64,000 bases of DNA from Pseudomonas sp. StFLB209 (GCF_000829415.1 NZ_AP014637.1:5845001-5909000); one strand, 5' to 3'; positions 16,857 to 26,983 are shown, numbered from the stretch's first letter. Program-made: numbers and translations. Notes: a model not told the origin generated them from the letters alone.

Positions 16857-17849
16857 TCACGGCCCGCTTTGCTTGCCAGGCACACTGATACGATCCTGCA
16901 AACGGGCCAGCTCAGCGTCGATGGCGCGCAATCGGGCTTTTTTCTGATCAACGCTCAGCGTGCTGGCCGCCACTTCAGTGCGCTGCTTGAACAACAGCAA
17001 CTGGCGGATCGGTAGCAACTGATCGTTGTCCGAGGCAATGAACGAGGTTTGCTGCAGCCCTTTGAGCACCGCTTTTTCATGCTCGTTAGCGCCATAGCTC
17101 AGCAGGAAGCTGCGAATTTTTGCTCGGCTCGGCTGGCTCAGCGACGTGCGCCACAGGACCGGGTCCGAAGGGATCAACCGGGATTTCCAGATGATCTTCA
17201 ACTGGCTCAGTTGCTCGGGATGGGTCAGTTGCAGGCGGTCCCAGTTTTCGCTGTTGAAGCTTGCGGCATCAAGTTTACCGTTGGCAACATCCAGCGCATT
17301 GGCTTCGTGACTCTGATTGACGGTGCGCTTGAACGCCTTGGCCGGGTCAACCTGCTGGCGAGCGAAAACGTAGTAACCGGGCACCAGATAACCTGAAGTC
17401 GAATTCAGGTCGCCGTTACCAAAGGTCAGTTGCGGTGCAAGGCGCAGCAAGTCGCCGACGTTATTGACCGGGCTGTCTTTACGCGCGATCAGCAGACCGT
17501 AATAACCAGGCATACCGTGTTCCATGGCGGTCTGGGCGAAAACCTCGGCACCGGAATGATCCACCGCCTCCACCGCAGCCATGTTCCCCAACCAGGCAAC
17601 ATCGATGCGCTGCGCCCGCATGCCTTCGATCAAGTGGGCGTAGTCACTGGCAAACACCGCCTCCACCGGCAAGCCCGTCTGGCGCGTCATGTCGTCGAGC
17701 AACGGCTGCCAGATGGCGTGCAGGTTTTCTCTGGACTCGGTGGACAGCAGGCCGAAGCGGATGGCTTGCTCCTGGCCGTGAGCGCTGGTCAGCAGACACA
17801 ATGCCAGGCTAACGACAGACACCAGCAGACGCACTAGGCGGTGCAACAT
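16857..17849 (-). CDS. PhnD-type phosphate/phosphonate substrate-binding protein
   Basis: A 330-residue periplasmic protein with a signal peptide (LLVSVVSLALCLLTSAHG) and the PhnD-family fold (IRFGLLSTESRENLHAIWQP, then SGYLVPGYYVF). Such proteins bind phosphonates, phosphite or related oxyanions. No permease or ATPase gene is adjacent; phnN follows downstream and a chemoreceptor lies upstream on the same strand. The C-terminus is charged and predicted helical (KKARLRAIDAELARLQDRI), longer than needed for binding. It could feed a distant transporter or present ligand to a receptor. Confidence 0.85.
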   Translation of the reverse strand: MLHRLVRLLVSVVSLALCLLTSAHGQEQAIRFGLLSTESRENLHAIWQPLLDDMTRQTGLPVEAVFASDYAHLIEGMRAQRIDVAWLGNMAAVEAVDHSGAEVFAQTAMEHGMPGYYGLLIARKDSPVNNVGDLLRLAPQLTFGNGDLNSTSGYLVPGYYVFARQQVDPAKAFKRTVNQSHEANALDVANGKLDAASFNSENWDRLQLTHPEQLSQLKIIWKSRLIPSDPVLWRTSLSQPSRAKIRSFLLSYGANEHEKAVLKGLQQTSFIASDNDQLLPIRQLLLFKQRTEVAASTLSVDQKKARLRAIDAELARLQDRISVPGKQSGP

Positions 17850-18014
17850 GCAGAGGCTCCCAAAATGACCAGCAGACTTGATGCCGAGCAGCCTGGCGGA
17901 TGACAGGCTGCGGCCGCGCGGTGCAACGCAGTGTACCGCACCGCGCTTGTATCACAATTTGTTGCCAATTCAATGACATGCGCCTGCGATCAGCAATCGT
18001 TCAGGCGCTGCGGT

Positions 18015-19907
18015 TCAGATGCGGAACGAGCCTACCAACTGCTGCAAACGACGGGTCTGCTGCTCCAGCGAGTTGCAGGCCTGCAAGGTCAGCTTGAGGT
18101 TATCAACGCCTTGCTGGTTGAGGCTGTTGATATGGCTGATGTCCATGTTGATCGACTCGACCACCGCCGTCTGTTGTTCTGTGGCGGCGGCCACCGACTG
18201 GTTCATCTCATTGATCTCGTCGATTCGCTGAGTCACGCTGCCCAGACGTTCACCGGCGCGGTTGGTGATGTCGACACTGGACTCGCTGTGACGCTGGCTC
18301 GCCAGCATGGTCGTTACCGCGTCCCGGGCACCGGTCTGCAGTTCTTCGATCATGCCCTGCACTTGCTGCGCCGAGTCCTGGGTGCGGTGCGCCAGGTTGC
18401 GCACTTCATCGGCGACCACAGCAAAACCACGCCCGGCTTCACCGGCCCGCGCCGCTTCGATGGCGGCGTTGAGCGCCAGCAGGTTGGTCTGCTGGGAAAT
18501 ACCGGTGATCACTTCGAGAATCTGACCGATATTGGCGGTCTTGCCGTTAAGCGCCTCGATGCGCGCGCAGGACTCACTGATCTTGGCTGATAGCTCGTTC
18601 ATCGCGCCAATCGATTGCTGCACCACCTGACGGCCGTCACCGGCCAGTTGGCTGGCGTCGCCAGACTTCTGCGAGGTCTGCGCCGCATTGCGGGCGATTT
18701 CCTGGGCGGCAGCCCCCAGTTCATTGATTGCCGCCGCCACGCTTTCGGTACGGTGCGCCTGCTCGTCGGAACTGCCAATCGATGAGTTGGAAGCCTGGAC
18801 CACCTGATTGGCCACATCGCCCAGTTGCGCGGCGGTCGACGCCACTTCCCGGATCGAGGTGTGGATCCGCTCGACGAACTGGTTGAACGAACGCGCCAGC
18901 TCGCCGAATTCATCCTGGGAGGTGATATTCAGGCGCTTGGTCAGGTCGCCCTCGCCCGCCGCAATGTCACGCATCGCACTGCCCATCTGGTGCAACGGCT
19001 GCATCAGCACGCGGATCAGCAGCCCCAGAATCAAGATCACCGCCAGCACCACCACCAGCATCGCAGTGATGGCTGAGCTGCGGAATTCGCCGAGCATCGC
19101 ATAGGCCGCGTCACGCTCCAGCACCAAGGCCACATACCAGCGGCTCGATGTCGGCCCTTCGACCGGGGTAAAAGCAATGATCTCGGCCTTGTCGGCCGAC
19201 TCGATTTCGCTGACACCTGCCGCGACCTTCGGGGTGTTGTCCGGGTAGACCTCGCTGAGCGGTTTGAGCACCCGATTGGCGTCCGGGTGAATCAGGATCT
19301 TGCCGTCGGCGCTGACAATAAACGCATAACCATGACCGCCAAAGTTCAGCGAATTGATGGTCTTGCTGATGCTCTCCAGGCTGATGTCGGCCGCTGCAAC
19401 ACCGATCATTTGCCCTTGCTGGCTGACCGGGGTCGCAACGGTGACTACCAGTTTTCCGCTGGAGCTGGCGATGTAGGGTTCGGTCACGATGGTCTTGCCC
19501 GCGCCTTGCGCCGCCTTGTACCAACCCCGCGCACGTGGGTCATAGTCGGCCGGGCGGTTACCGGCGGGGATGGAGAACATCACGCCATCAGCGCCACCGA
19601 AGTAGCTCAACAGGAAGTTCTCGGTGTAGGCCGGCAGGTTGATTGCCCGGCGCAACTGCGCTTGTTCCTTGCCGTCAGCAGCGATCTGCTGGCCCATCGA
19701 CTGCACCAGTTGGCCACGCCCCTCCAGCCAGGTCTGGATATTCTGGGTGGTCAATGTCCCCAACTGCTGCAATTCGCCCAGCACGTTGGTCTTCAATGTC
19801 TGCCGTTGCCGGTAGTCATTGACCACGATAAATACGGTAAACGCCACGCCCACGGTCAGTGCCGCCGCCAGCAGGATCTTCTTGCTGAAACCCAGACTTC
19901 TCATCAT
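18015..19907 (-). CDS. Methyl-accepting chemotaxis protein with dCache sensor
   Basis: A 630-residue chemoreceptor: N-terminal transmembrane helix, periplasmic double-Cache domain, second helix ([20 protein letters not shown]), HAMP, then the signalling hairpin with [20 protein letters not shown]. The Cache domain shows [12 protein letters not shown] and [10 protein letters not shown], with the R/W/Y pattern of amino-acid-binding dCache_1 sensors such as PctA. Ligand is therefore probably an amino acid, by inference. GGAAAGAG lies 5 bases before the ATG at 19907; a GTG at 19922 is also in frame. Confidence 0.94.
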   Translation of the reverse strand: MMRSLGFSKKILLAAALTVGVAFTVFIVVNDYRQRQTLKTNVLGELQQLGTLTTQNIQTWLEGRGQLVQSMGQQIAADGKEQAQLRRAINLPAYTENFLLSYFGGADGVMFSIPAGNRPADYDPRARGWYKAAQGAGKTIVTEPYIASSSGKLVVTVATPVSQQGQMIGVAAADISLESISKTINSLNFGGHGYAFIVSADGKILIHPDANRVLKPLSEVYPDNTPKVAAGVSEIESADKAEIIAFTPVEGPTSSRWYVALVLERDAAYAMLGEFRSSAITAMLVVVLAVILILGLLIRVLMQPLHQMGSAMRDIAAGEGDLTKRLNITSQDEFGELARSFNQFVERIHTSIREVASTAAQLGDVANQVVQASNSSIGSSDEQAHRTESVAAAINELGAAAQEIARNAAQTSQKSGDASQLAGDGRQVVQQSIGAMNELSAKISESCARIEALNGKTANIGQILEVITGISQQTNLLALNAAIEAARAGEAGRGFAVVADEVRNLAHRTQDSAQQVQGMIEELQTGARDAVTTMLASQRHSESSVDITNRAGERLGSVTQRIDEINEMNQSVAAATEQQTAVVESINMDISHINSLNQQGVDNLKLTLQACNSLEQQTRRLQQLVGSFRI

Positions 19908-20250
19908 GTTGACTCTTTCCACAGGGCTGCATCAGGGAGGCAGGCACTTTTTTAAACAGGGGTGTTACCCGGCCAATCCTGCGGCACACAAGGTATAGGT
20001 ATAACCGGTATAGAGCCCATAACGGCCTCTTGATATCACAGCAACGGCTGTATTTCATGACAAAACGTCCATCGGTCATGAAAAAGCCGCATGGCCTGCC
20101 AGCGCGTATGTTGCCTACCGGATGTTATCGGCATTGAAGCTGGGTTCTGCACCCGCGTGTGGATTGTTTCTCAACCTGACGCACGACCCGTGCAAGCCTG
20201 GAAATACTGACTATCGTTGCAATCATCCCGACGTGATGAGGATGCGCCCC
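19908..20250. other. Intergenic stretch between chemoreceptor and HDOD gene
   Basis: About 340 bases between two divergent genes. It must hold both promoters. I see no convincing RNA gene, repeat or coding frame here; short repeated GGTATA motifs near 20000 are the only visible pattern. Confidence 0.5.
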
Positions 20251-21075
20251 ATGGAGATTGAAAAACTGTTTGCCGACCTGCAGAGCCTGCCCAGCATCCC
20301 CAAGGTTGCCCAGGATCTGTTGCTGCAATTCGACAATCCTTCGTCCAACCTGGAAAGTGTTTCACGCAATATCGAAAAAGACCCGGTGATCTCCGCGAAG
20401 ATCCTGCGGCTGGCCAACTCGGCACGGTTTCGCGGGTCGCGAGAATCGTCGAGCGTCGAAGATGCTGCCATGCGCCTGGGCTTCAATACCCTGCGTACAC
20501 TGGTGCTGGCTTCAGCGGTAACCGGCGCGTTCAAGGCAGTGCCCAACTTCGATCTCAAAGGTTTCTGGCTGACCAGCTTTCAGGTCGCGGGCGTGGCCCG
20601 GCTGCTGGCCAAGCAAAGCGGCGCCGACGCCGAAATAGCCTTCACGTGCGGGGTGATGCACAACATCGGCGAGCTGCTGATCCAGACCGGCGCTCCGGCG
20701 GTGGCTGAACGTCTGAACAGCGCTGCAAGATCCGGATCGTCCGGCCGGGTGGCCAACGAGACCCTGCAACTGGGCTTCGGCTATCCGGAGGTGGGCGCAG
20801 AGTTGGCCAAGCGCTGGAACCTGCCCAAGGTGATTCAACAAGCCATCGCTTTTCAGGCCCGGCCCATGCAGGCACCCGACAACGCCCCGCTGCCACGGAT
20901 CATCGCCCAGTCCATCGTGATTTCCGATGCCCTGAACGAACATGGCGGCCCGACCCCGCAAGCCCGCGAAGCGATCAGCGGCCCACTGTTCGAAGGCGTC
21001 GATCTGGACCGGTTGTTCGACAGCCTGCCGGCTGTGCTGGAGGCAGACAAGGCATTCGAGCAGTTGTTGAGCTGA
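20251..21075 (+). CDS. HDOD domain-containing signalling protein
   Basis: A 274-residue HDOD protein: LPSIPKVAQDLLLQF at the start, then ISAKILRLANSARF and GVMHNIGELLIQ. HDOD proteins are non-catalytic relatives of HD-GYP phosphodiesterases and act in signalling, often beside chemotaxis or cyclic-di-GMP genes. It is divergent from a chemoreceptor here. AGGA lies 8 bases before the ATG at 20251; in-frame ATGs at 20236 and 20242 are weaker. Confidence 0.9.
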   Translation: MEIEKLFADLQSLPSIPKVAQDLLLQFDNPSSNLESVSRNIEKDPVISAKILRLANSARFRGSRESSSVEDAAMRLGFNTLRTLVLASAVTGAFKAVPNFDLKGFWLTSFQVAGVARLLAKQSGADAEIAFTCGVMHNIGELLIQTGAPAVAERLNSAARSGSSGRVANETLQLGFGYPEVGAELAKRWNLPKVIQQAIAFQARPMQAPDNAPLPRIIAQSIVISDALNEHGGPTPQAREAISGPLFEGVDLDRLFDSLPAVLEADKAFEQLLS

Positions 21076-21082
21076 GGCGCCG

Positions 21083-21142
21083 CTGAAGGAGCAGCCGGGC
21101 GGCGATCCGCAAAAGGGTTCCCGGCTGAAGCCGGTCGTAGAG
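21083..21142. repeat. REP-like palindromic repeat
   Basis: GAGCAGCCGGGCGGCGATCC followed by TTCCCGGCTGAAGCCGG. The core GGGCGGCGATCCGC is shared (in reverse) with the repeats at 36517-36610 and 39984-40077, and its first part with 12972-12985. Confidence 0.6.
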
Positions 21143-21248
21143 CTATCAGATTCAGGCCCCTGCGGTCGGAACATGGCCATCAATCGATGCACCAACGTAT
21201 AGACTGTGACGAATGTAGTGAGCAGTTCTCATTCGCAGGAGGCTATGG

Positions 21249-22181
21249 ATGGCGACTCGCAGAGCCGTATTGGGTGGCATGGCGGTATTAGGGGCGGGTT
21301 TTCTGGTCAGCGGTGCCGGGCGCTTTGCGACGCCGCTCAATCCACCGTTGAGCGGTGCCCCGCCGCAGACCCGCGCTGTCCCGTCCAGCGCCGAGCCGTT
21401 GCCGGTGATCGGCATGGGCACCTCGGGCAGTTTCGATGTCGGCACCAGCCAGGCTGAACGCGATCCGCTGCGTGAAGTGCTGAAGACCTTTTTCTCCGGC
21501 GGCTCGACCCTGATCGACACGGCGCCCGGCTATGGCCGCGCCGAAACAGTGCTGGGTGACCTGCTTGCCGAGCTGGGCCTGCGTGACAAGGCGTTTCTGG
21601 CCACCAAACTGGCCGCGCACGGCCGCCAGGCAGGGCTGGCGCAGTTTCAGCGCTCTCTGGACGCGCTGCGCACCGACAAGGTTGAGCTACTTCAGGTGCA
21701 CACGCTGCAGGACTGGCAGACCCAACTGGCGCTGATCAATGACCTCAAGGCCGAGGGCAAGACCCGCTACAGCGGAGTGACCCACTATCTGGAACACGGC
21801 CATGCAGAACTGGCAGCCGTGCTGCGCCAGAGCCGTCCGGATTTTGTTCAGGTCAATTATTCAGTGTCGACTCGCGGCGCGGAAAAAACCGTATTTCCGG
21901 TCGCCCGCGAGCTGGGCGTCGCGGTGCTGGTCAATCGGGCCTTCGATGATGGCAAGTTGTTCGCCCGCGTGCAGAACAAACCGCTGCCAGGCTGGGCCGC
22001 CGATGTGGGCATCATGTCCTGGGCCCAGGCGTTTCTGCGCTTTGCCCTGAGCGACCCGGCAGTCACTGCGGTGATTCCCGCCACTGGCCGACCGACTCGC
22101 CAGCGCGACAATTTGCTCGCCGGGTTTGGCGAGCCACTCAATGCTGCGCAGCGCCAGTCGCTCATTGACCTGATCGGCTGA
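21249..22181 (+). CDS. Exported aldo/keto reductase with Tat-type signal
   Basis: A 310-residue aldo/keto reductase-fold protein. The N-terminus MATRRAVLGGMAVLGAGFLV looks like a twin-arginine signal, which is unusual for this family and suggests a folded, cofactor-loaded protein exported to the periplasm. The barrel shows LIDTAPGYGRAE and LATKLAAHG; the standard tyrosine (APGYG) and lysine are present. GGAGG lies 6 bases before the ATG. Only 3 bases separate its stop from the next gene, so the two are probably coupled. Substrate unknown. Confidence 0.88.
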   Translation: MATRRAVLGGMAVLGAGFLVSGAGRFATPLNPPLSGAPPQTRAVPSSAEPLPVIGMGTSGSFDVGTSQAERDPLREVLKTFFSGGSTLIDTAPGYGRAETVLGDLLAELGLRDKAFLATKLAAHGRQAGLAQFQRSLDALRTDKVELLQVHTLQDWQTQLALINDLKAEGKTRYSGVTHYLEHGHAELAAVLRQSRPDFVQVNYSVSTRGAEKTVFPVARELGVAVLVNRAFDDGKLFARVQNKPLPGWAADVGIMSWAQAFLRFALSDPAVTAVIPATGRPTRQRDNLLAGFGEPLNAAQRQSLIDLIG

Positions 22182-22184
22182 CCC

Positions 22185-23513
22185 ATGCCCATTGCACTCG
22201 CTGCTCGTCTGCGCCGGCTATTGAATGTCAGACCCGGTGAAGAACGAGTCGTCAGTCTGGGCCTGGCCATGTTCATGCTGCTGTTCACCGGCTATTTCAT
22301 GTTGCGCCCAGTGCGCGAAGTGATGGGGCTGGCCGGCGGGGTCGATAACCTGCAATGGCTGTTTACCGCCACCTTCATTGCCACCCTGGCCGCCCTGCCG
22401 CTGTTCGGCCTGCTGGCTTCACGATTGAGCCGCAGGTCGCTGCTCAGTGCGGTATTCGGGTTTTTCGTCCTCAACCTGCTGGCCTTTGCCCTGCTCATCC
22501 AACGCGATCCAGATAACGTCTGGACCGGGCGAACGTTCTATGTGTGGCTGTCGGTGTTCAACCTGCTGAGTATCTCGCTGGCCTGGAGCGTGCTGGCCGA
22601 TGTGTTCAGCAGCGCGCAGGCCAGGCGGGTATTTGCCCTGATGGCCGGTGGCGCCAGTTTCGGCGGCCTGCTCGGGCCGCTGCTGGGCACTGTGCTGGTG
22701 GCGCCGCTGGGGCATGCCGGGTTATTGCTGCTGGCCGCCCTGCTCCTGGCTGGTAGCCTGCTGGCGGCCTTGAGCCTGCTGCGCTGGCGTGAGCGTGAGC
22801 CGTTGAACGAACAGCGCGCTGAGCAACGCGACAAACCGCTGGGCGGCAATCCGTTTGCCGGTGCCACGGCGGTGCTTCGCTCGCCGTTTCTGCTCGGCAT
22901 TGCCCTGTTCGTGATCCTGCTGGCCAGCGCCAGCACCTTTCTGTACTTCGAGCAGGCGCGTATCGTTGCCAGCCATTTTCCTGACCGCACTACCCAGACC
23001 CAGGTGTTCGGCCTGCTCGACACGCTGGTGCAAAGCCTGGCGATCTTTACCCAGCTGTTTGTCACCGGGCGTATCGCCCAGAAGCTGGGGGTGACCGTCC
23101 TGCTGGTGGCGGTACCACTGCTGATCGCTGCCGGGTTCGTGCTGTTGGCGCTGTCGCCGGTGTTTGCGGTGTTCGCAGTGGTGATGGTGGTGCGCCGTGC
23201 CGGCGAGTACGCGCTGGTCAGGCCGGGCCGGGAAATGCTCTACACCGTGGTGTCTGCCGAGCAGAAGTACAAGGCCAAGAACTTCATCGACACCGTGGTC
23301 TACCGCGGCGGCGACGCGCTCAGTGGCTGGCTCAAGCGTGGCCTGGACCTGCTCGGTGAGCATCCGGCGCTGGCGATGTACATCGGCGCCGGGCTGGCAT
23401 TGCTCTGGGCATGGGTCGGGTTGCGCCTGGGTCAGGCCCAGCGTCAGCGCGAAGGCAGCAGCATCAGCTACGCACCGCGCGATACAAAGCCCGAATCAGA
23501 TCCGACTGGGTGA
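22185..23513 (+). CDS. NTP/NDP exchange-type MFS transporter
   Basis: A 442-residue protein with about 12 transmembrane segments, related to the ATP/ADP carrier-like branch of the major facilitator group. The N-terminal motif GYFMLRPVREVMGLAGG is its hallmark, and KAKNFIDTVVYRGGDALSGW occurs near the end. Free-living bacteria carry such homologues without known substrates; nucleotide exchange is unproven. It starts 3 bases after the reductase gene, without its own clear ribosome site. Its last 50 bases overlap the end of the convergent HPP-CBS gene. Confidence 0.85.
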   Translation: MPIALAARLRRLLNVRPGEERVVSLGLAMFMLLFTGYFMLRPVREVMGLAGGVDNLQWLFTATFIATLAALPLFGLLASRLSRRSLLSAVFGFFVLNLLAFALLIQRDPDNVWTGRTFYVWLSVFNLLSISLAWSVLADVFSSAQARRVFALMAGGASFGGLLGPLLGTVLVAPLGHAGLLLLAALLLAGSLLAALSLLRWREREPLNEQRAEQRDKPLGGNPFAGATAVLRSPFLLGIALFVILLASASTFLYFEQARIVASHFPDRTTQTQVFGLLDTLVQSLAIFTQLFVTGRIAQKLGVTVLLVAVPLLIAAGFVLLALSPVFAVFAVVMVVRRAGEYALVRPGREMLYTVVSAEQKYKAKNFIDTVVYRGGDALSGWLKRGLDLLGEHPALAMYIGAGLALLWAWVGLRLGQAQRQREGSSISYAPRDTKPESDPTG

Positions 23514-24621
23514 TGATGCCCACCAGGCGCTGCTTGTCGTCGATGATCGGAATGTGCCGGTGACCGTTGTCGGAGAACACCGGCACCAGATCCAGCAGCA
23601 GCCGGTCGCTGCTCGACACCCGCACGGTGCGGGTCATGATCTGCCCCACGGTACGGACCTCATCGTGCTTTTTCGGCCGCACCAGGGTGCGCAGGCGCCA
23701 GGCGATGCCATCGTGCACGTCCAGGTCGATCTGGCCCATGAAATCGGCAACCGTGACAATGCCCAGCAAATGCTGCTGACGGTCGATGACCGGCAAGGCC
23801 TTGATACGTCGTTCCCGCATCAACGCCCAGGCTTCGCGCAGCGAGGTTTCCTGGCCGACGCTCAGCGGGTTCTGGGTCATGACATCGCGGCACCGCAGAT
23901 CACCGACCGAGCGCTGAAAGTTCAGCGCTTCGACCTGCTCAAGGAGCACTTCCAGATCGTCGCGGCTGACGTCGAGGATCTGGTTGTAGCGGTCCAGCAC
24001 CGCATCCAGATCAGCGCGATGCAAATGGGTCGGCGCCGCCTTGGCCGGCAGCGGCAGATGCGGCCAACTGCGCCCGGTGAGGTTGTTGTAGACCAGCCCG
24101 GCCAGCACCATCAGCAACGAGTCGATCAGCACCGGGCTGAAGGCGAACTCAAAGCGGTCGCACCCCATCAGCACCATCAGCAAGGCCGAGGCGCCACCGG
24201 GCGGGTGCAGGCAGCGCATCAACAACATCACGGCGATTGCCAGCCCCACAGCCAGCGCCGCGGCCAGGCTGGCATCGGGAATCCACTTGCAGCAGGCAAT
24301 GCCGACCAGCGCCGACAGGGTATTGCCGCCCACCACCGACCAAGGCTGCGCCAATGGGCTGGCGGGCACGGCAAACACCAGCACCGCACTGGCGCCCAAC
24401 GGGGCGACCAGCGCCAGAGCCAGCAGGCCGTGTTCATGGGCGGCGTTGCCGTTGAGCCAGAACGCGGCACACACAGCAGCCAGCAGGATACCCAGCGCCG
24501 CACCGGTGCTGGCGCGCAGTCGTTCAAGGGCATCAATGGCATGGGGTGCAGGCCAGAATGCACGCAAAAAAGCGCTCAGACGGGCACGCAAACGGGGCTC
24601 GGAGGGTGTGGTTTCGGACAT
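23464..24621 (-). CDS. HPP family membrane protein with two CBS domains
   Basis: A 385-residue protein. The N-terminal half is an HPP domain with four hydrophobic segments and the name-giving CLHPPGGASALL. The C-terminal half has two CBS repeats (CRDVMTQNPLSVG and GQIMTRTVRVSS), which usually bind adenine nucleotides and regulate the attached unit. Related HPP proteins are linked to nitrite transport in chloroplasts, but the bacterial role is open. It converges with the NTP/NDP-type transporter, and the two coding regions share 50 bases. Confidence 0.9.
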   Translation of the reverse strand: MSETTPSEPRLRARLSAFLRAFWPAPHAIDALERLRASTGAALGILLAAVCAAFWLNGNAAHEHGLLALALVAPLGASAVLVFAVPASPLAQPWSVVGGNTLSALVGIACCKWIPDASLAAALAVGLAIAVMLLMRCLHPPGGASALLMVLMGCDRFEFAFSPVLIDSLLMVLAGLVYNNLTGRSWPHLPLPAKAAPTHLHRADLDAVLDRYNQILDVSRDDLEVLLEQVEALNFQRSVGDLRCRDVMTQNPLSVGQETSLREAWALMRERRIKALPVIDRQQHLLGIVTVADFMGQIDLDVHDGIAWRLRTLVRPKKHDEVRTVGQIMTRTVRVSSSDRLLLDLVPVFSDNGHRHIPIIDDKQRLVGIITQSDLIRALYRAVRS

Positions 24622-24808
24622 TGGGCTCGGCAGTCTGCAAAGTCGGAAAACAGCCGCCAGTGGACCTGGCGGTCAGAATTTGAGCATCCGATGGTAACGC
24701 GGATTGCCTGTGAGGGCGAATGGCAAGGGGAAATTCAATTCAAGTTGTGTAGCCCGCGCATTCGCTGGCAACCGGAGCGCCGGTTGCCGACGAATGCAGC
24801 ACAGGCAG

Positions 24809-25813
24809 TTATTTCAACTGCAGCCCGGTCAGCAGGGCCTTGTGAAAGCGCTCTGGCTCTTCCATCTGCGGGGCATGGCCCAGGCCCTTGAATTCGACCA
24901 GTTCGGCATCGGGAATCAGTTTGGCCACATCCTTGCCCAGTTGCTCATACTTGCCAATCTTCGCCTTGACCTCAGGCGGCGCGATATCGCTACCGATGGC
25001 GGTGGTGTCGCGGTCGCCAATCATCAGCACGGTCGGCACCTTGAGGTTGGCAAACTCGTGGTACACCGGCTGGGTGTAGATCATGTCGTAGATCAGTGCC
25101 GAGTTCCACGCCACGGCCTGCTTGCCAGGGCCGTTGAACAGCCCGGCGAGCATGTCTACCCACTTGTCGTACTCCGGCTTCCAGCGCCCGTCGTAGTAGG
25201 TTTTCTGCTCGTACTGGCGAATGCCTTCGGCACTGACTTTCAATTCCCGCTCATACCACTGGTCTACGCTGCGGTACGGCACGCCGACGGCCTTCCAGTC
25301 TTCCAGGCCGATGGGGTTGACCATCACCAGTTTGTCGGTCTGCTCTGGATACATCAGGGCAAAGCGGGTGGCGAGCATGCCGCCGGTGGAGTGACCGACC
25401 AGCGCCACCTTGTCGATGCCCAGCTGATCGAGCAAGGCGCGGGTATTGAGCGCCAGTTGCTGAAAGCTGTACTGATAATGGCCAGGCTTGCTGGAGGTGC
25501 AGAAACCGATCTGGTCCGGGGCGATGACCCGATAACCGGCCTCGCTCAGGGTTTTGATGGTCGCCTCCCAGGTCGCGCCGCAGAAATTCTTGCCATGCAT
25601 CAGCACTGCCGTGCGGCCATTGGCTTTGGCGCTCGGCGCGACGTCCATGTAGCCCATTTCCAGTTTCTGGTTCTGCGACTCAAAGGCAAACTGCTTGAGC
25701 GGGTACGGGTAGCTGAAGCCTTCCAGACGTTCGCCGTAGCTTGGGGTGGCGGCCTGCACCACGCCGGGCAAGATGATGGCGGCCGCCAGGGCGGCGATCT
25801 TTGCAACCTGCAT
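24809..25813 (-). CDS. Exported alpha/beta hydrolase
   Basis: A 334-residue alpha/beta hydrolase with a signal peptide (KIAALAAAIILPGVVQAA). The oxyanion region is VLMHGKNFCGATW, the nucleophile elbow GHSTGG, and the catalytic histidine probably that of GLGHAPQMEEP; the acid may be in GDRDTT. AAGGAG lies 7 bases before the ATG at 25813; the longer upstream frame lacks a good start. A periplasmic esterase or lactonase is likely; substrate unknown. It is divergent from an MexT-like regulator, which may control it. Confidence 0.9.
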   Translation of the reverse strand: MQVAKIAALAAAIILPGVVQAATPSYGERLEGFSYPYPLKQFAFESQNQKLEMGYMDVAPSAKANGRTAVLMHGKNFCGATWEATIKTLSEAGYRVIAPDQIGFCTSSKPGHYQYSFQQLALNTRALLDQLGIDKVALVGHSTGGMLATRFALMYPEQTDKLVMVNPIGLEDWKAVGVPYRSVDQWYERELKVSAEGIRQYEQKTYYDGRWKPEYDKWVDMLAGLFNGPGKQAVAWNSALIYDMIYTQPVYHEFANLKVPTVLMIGDRDTTAIGSDIAPPEVKAKIGKYEQLGKDVAKLIPDAELVEFKGLGHAPQMEEPERFHKALLTGLQLK

Positions 25814-26055
25814 CGGACAACTCCTTTTTCTGGGCCTGGCGTTTGAGCGAAACCCGCACGCCAGACAGGTAGGTGAACCCGGCAATGTACCGGAGCAGGT
25901 CTGCACTGCGGCGGCAAAATGCCCTGCCATGCCGAAAAGTCCATTACAAAAGATTAATGCCCGATGCGGGCAGCCGCTGGACGCCGGGGCGGGTGGCTTC
26001 TTAGACTTGGCGGCGACTGACCGGCGTGTTGGGTCCGGCTGAAGGAATCCTCTCG

Positions 26056-26964
26056 ATGAATCGTAACGAGCTGCGCAAGGCGGATATCAACCTGATGGTG
26101 GTATTCGAAACCCTGATGCAGGAACGCAATGTGACCCGTGCCGCCGAAAAGCTGTTTCTCGGCCAGCCGACGATCAGTGCCGCGCTCAACCGGCTGCGCA
26201 ATCTGTTGGGCGACCCGCTGTTTGTCAGGGTCGGCCACCGTATGGAACCCACCGCCCGTGCCCACGAGATCCTCCGCCACCTGACCCCGGCACTGGACGC
26301 GATGTCCATGGCCTTGAGCCTGACCCGTGAGTTCGAGCCGGCGCAAAGCACCATGACCTTTCGTATCGGCCTGTCGGACGATGTGGAGTTCGGTCTGCTG
26401 CCTGCCCTGCTCCGCGCCCTGCGCCAGGAAGCGCCAAACGTCGTGCTGGTGGTCAAGCACGCTGACTACTGGAATATCTCCGAGCTGTTGATGTCCGGCG
26501 AAATCACCGTAGGCGTCTGCCTGACCCGCGATCTGCCGGCCAATGCCAAACGCAAGCGCCTGCGCAACTGCCAGCCAAGGGTGGTGCGCGCCGACTATTC
26601 GACCACGCCGATGAGCCTGGACGAGTACTGTTCACGGCCACACGTGGTGGTCTCGCATGTAGCCAGTGTCAGCAGCTTCGCCGATGAGTGGCTGGAAGCC
26701 ATCGGCCGCAAGCGCCGGGTGGTGATGTCGGTACCACGTTTTACCAGCCTGCCCGCACTGCTGGCCGGCACTGACCTGATTGCCAACCTGTCGGACTTTA
26801 CCGCCACGGCGATGAGTGAACTGGGCTTGCTGCGGGATGAGGCGCTGCCCTTCGAGACACCAGGGCTGGACCTGTCGATGAGCTGGCTGAGCGTGATGGA
26901 CAACGACCCGGCCGAACGCTGGCTGCGCGAGCGGATCGAGGCGTTTATGGGGGAGCGGGGATAA
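26056..26964 (+). CDS. LysR-type regulator, MexT-like
   Basis: A 302-residue LysR protein. Its N-terminus (DINLMVVFETLMQERNVTRA, then KLFLGQPTISAALNRLR) closely resembles MexT/NodD-type regulators. MexT controls the MexEF-OprN efflux pump in P. aeruginosa, but no pump genes are adjacent here, so this is a paralogue with another target. The divergent exported hydrolase is the natural candidate. AAGGAA lies 8 bases before the ATG at 26056. Confidence 0.92.
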   Translation: MNRNELRKADINLMVVFETLMQERNVTRAAEKLFLGQPTISAALNRLRNLLGDPLFVRVGHRMEPTARAHEILRHLTPALDAMSMALSLTREFEPAQSTMTFRIGLSDDVEFGLLPALLRALRQEAPNVVLVVKHADYWNISELLMSGEITVGVCLTRDLPANAKRKRLRNCQPRVVRADYSTTPMSLDEYCSRPHVVVSHVASVSSFADEWLEAIGRKRRVVMSVPRFTSLPALLAGTDLIANLSDFTATAMSELGLLRDEALPFETPGLDLSMSWLSVMDNDPAERWLRERIEAFMGERG

Positions 26965-26983
26965 AAGCTTCGCGTAGAAATGC

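Noticed and set aside
23197..24891. A 564-codon plus-strand frame
   Set aside because: It runs opposite the HPP-CBS gene, whose domains are clear, and its product is low-complexity Gln/His/Arg-rich sequence.
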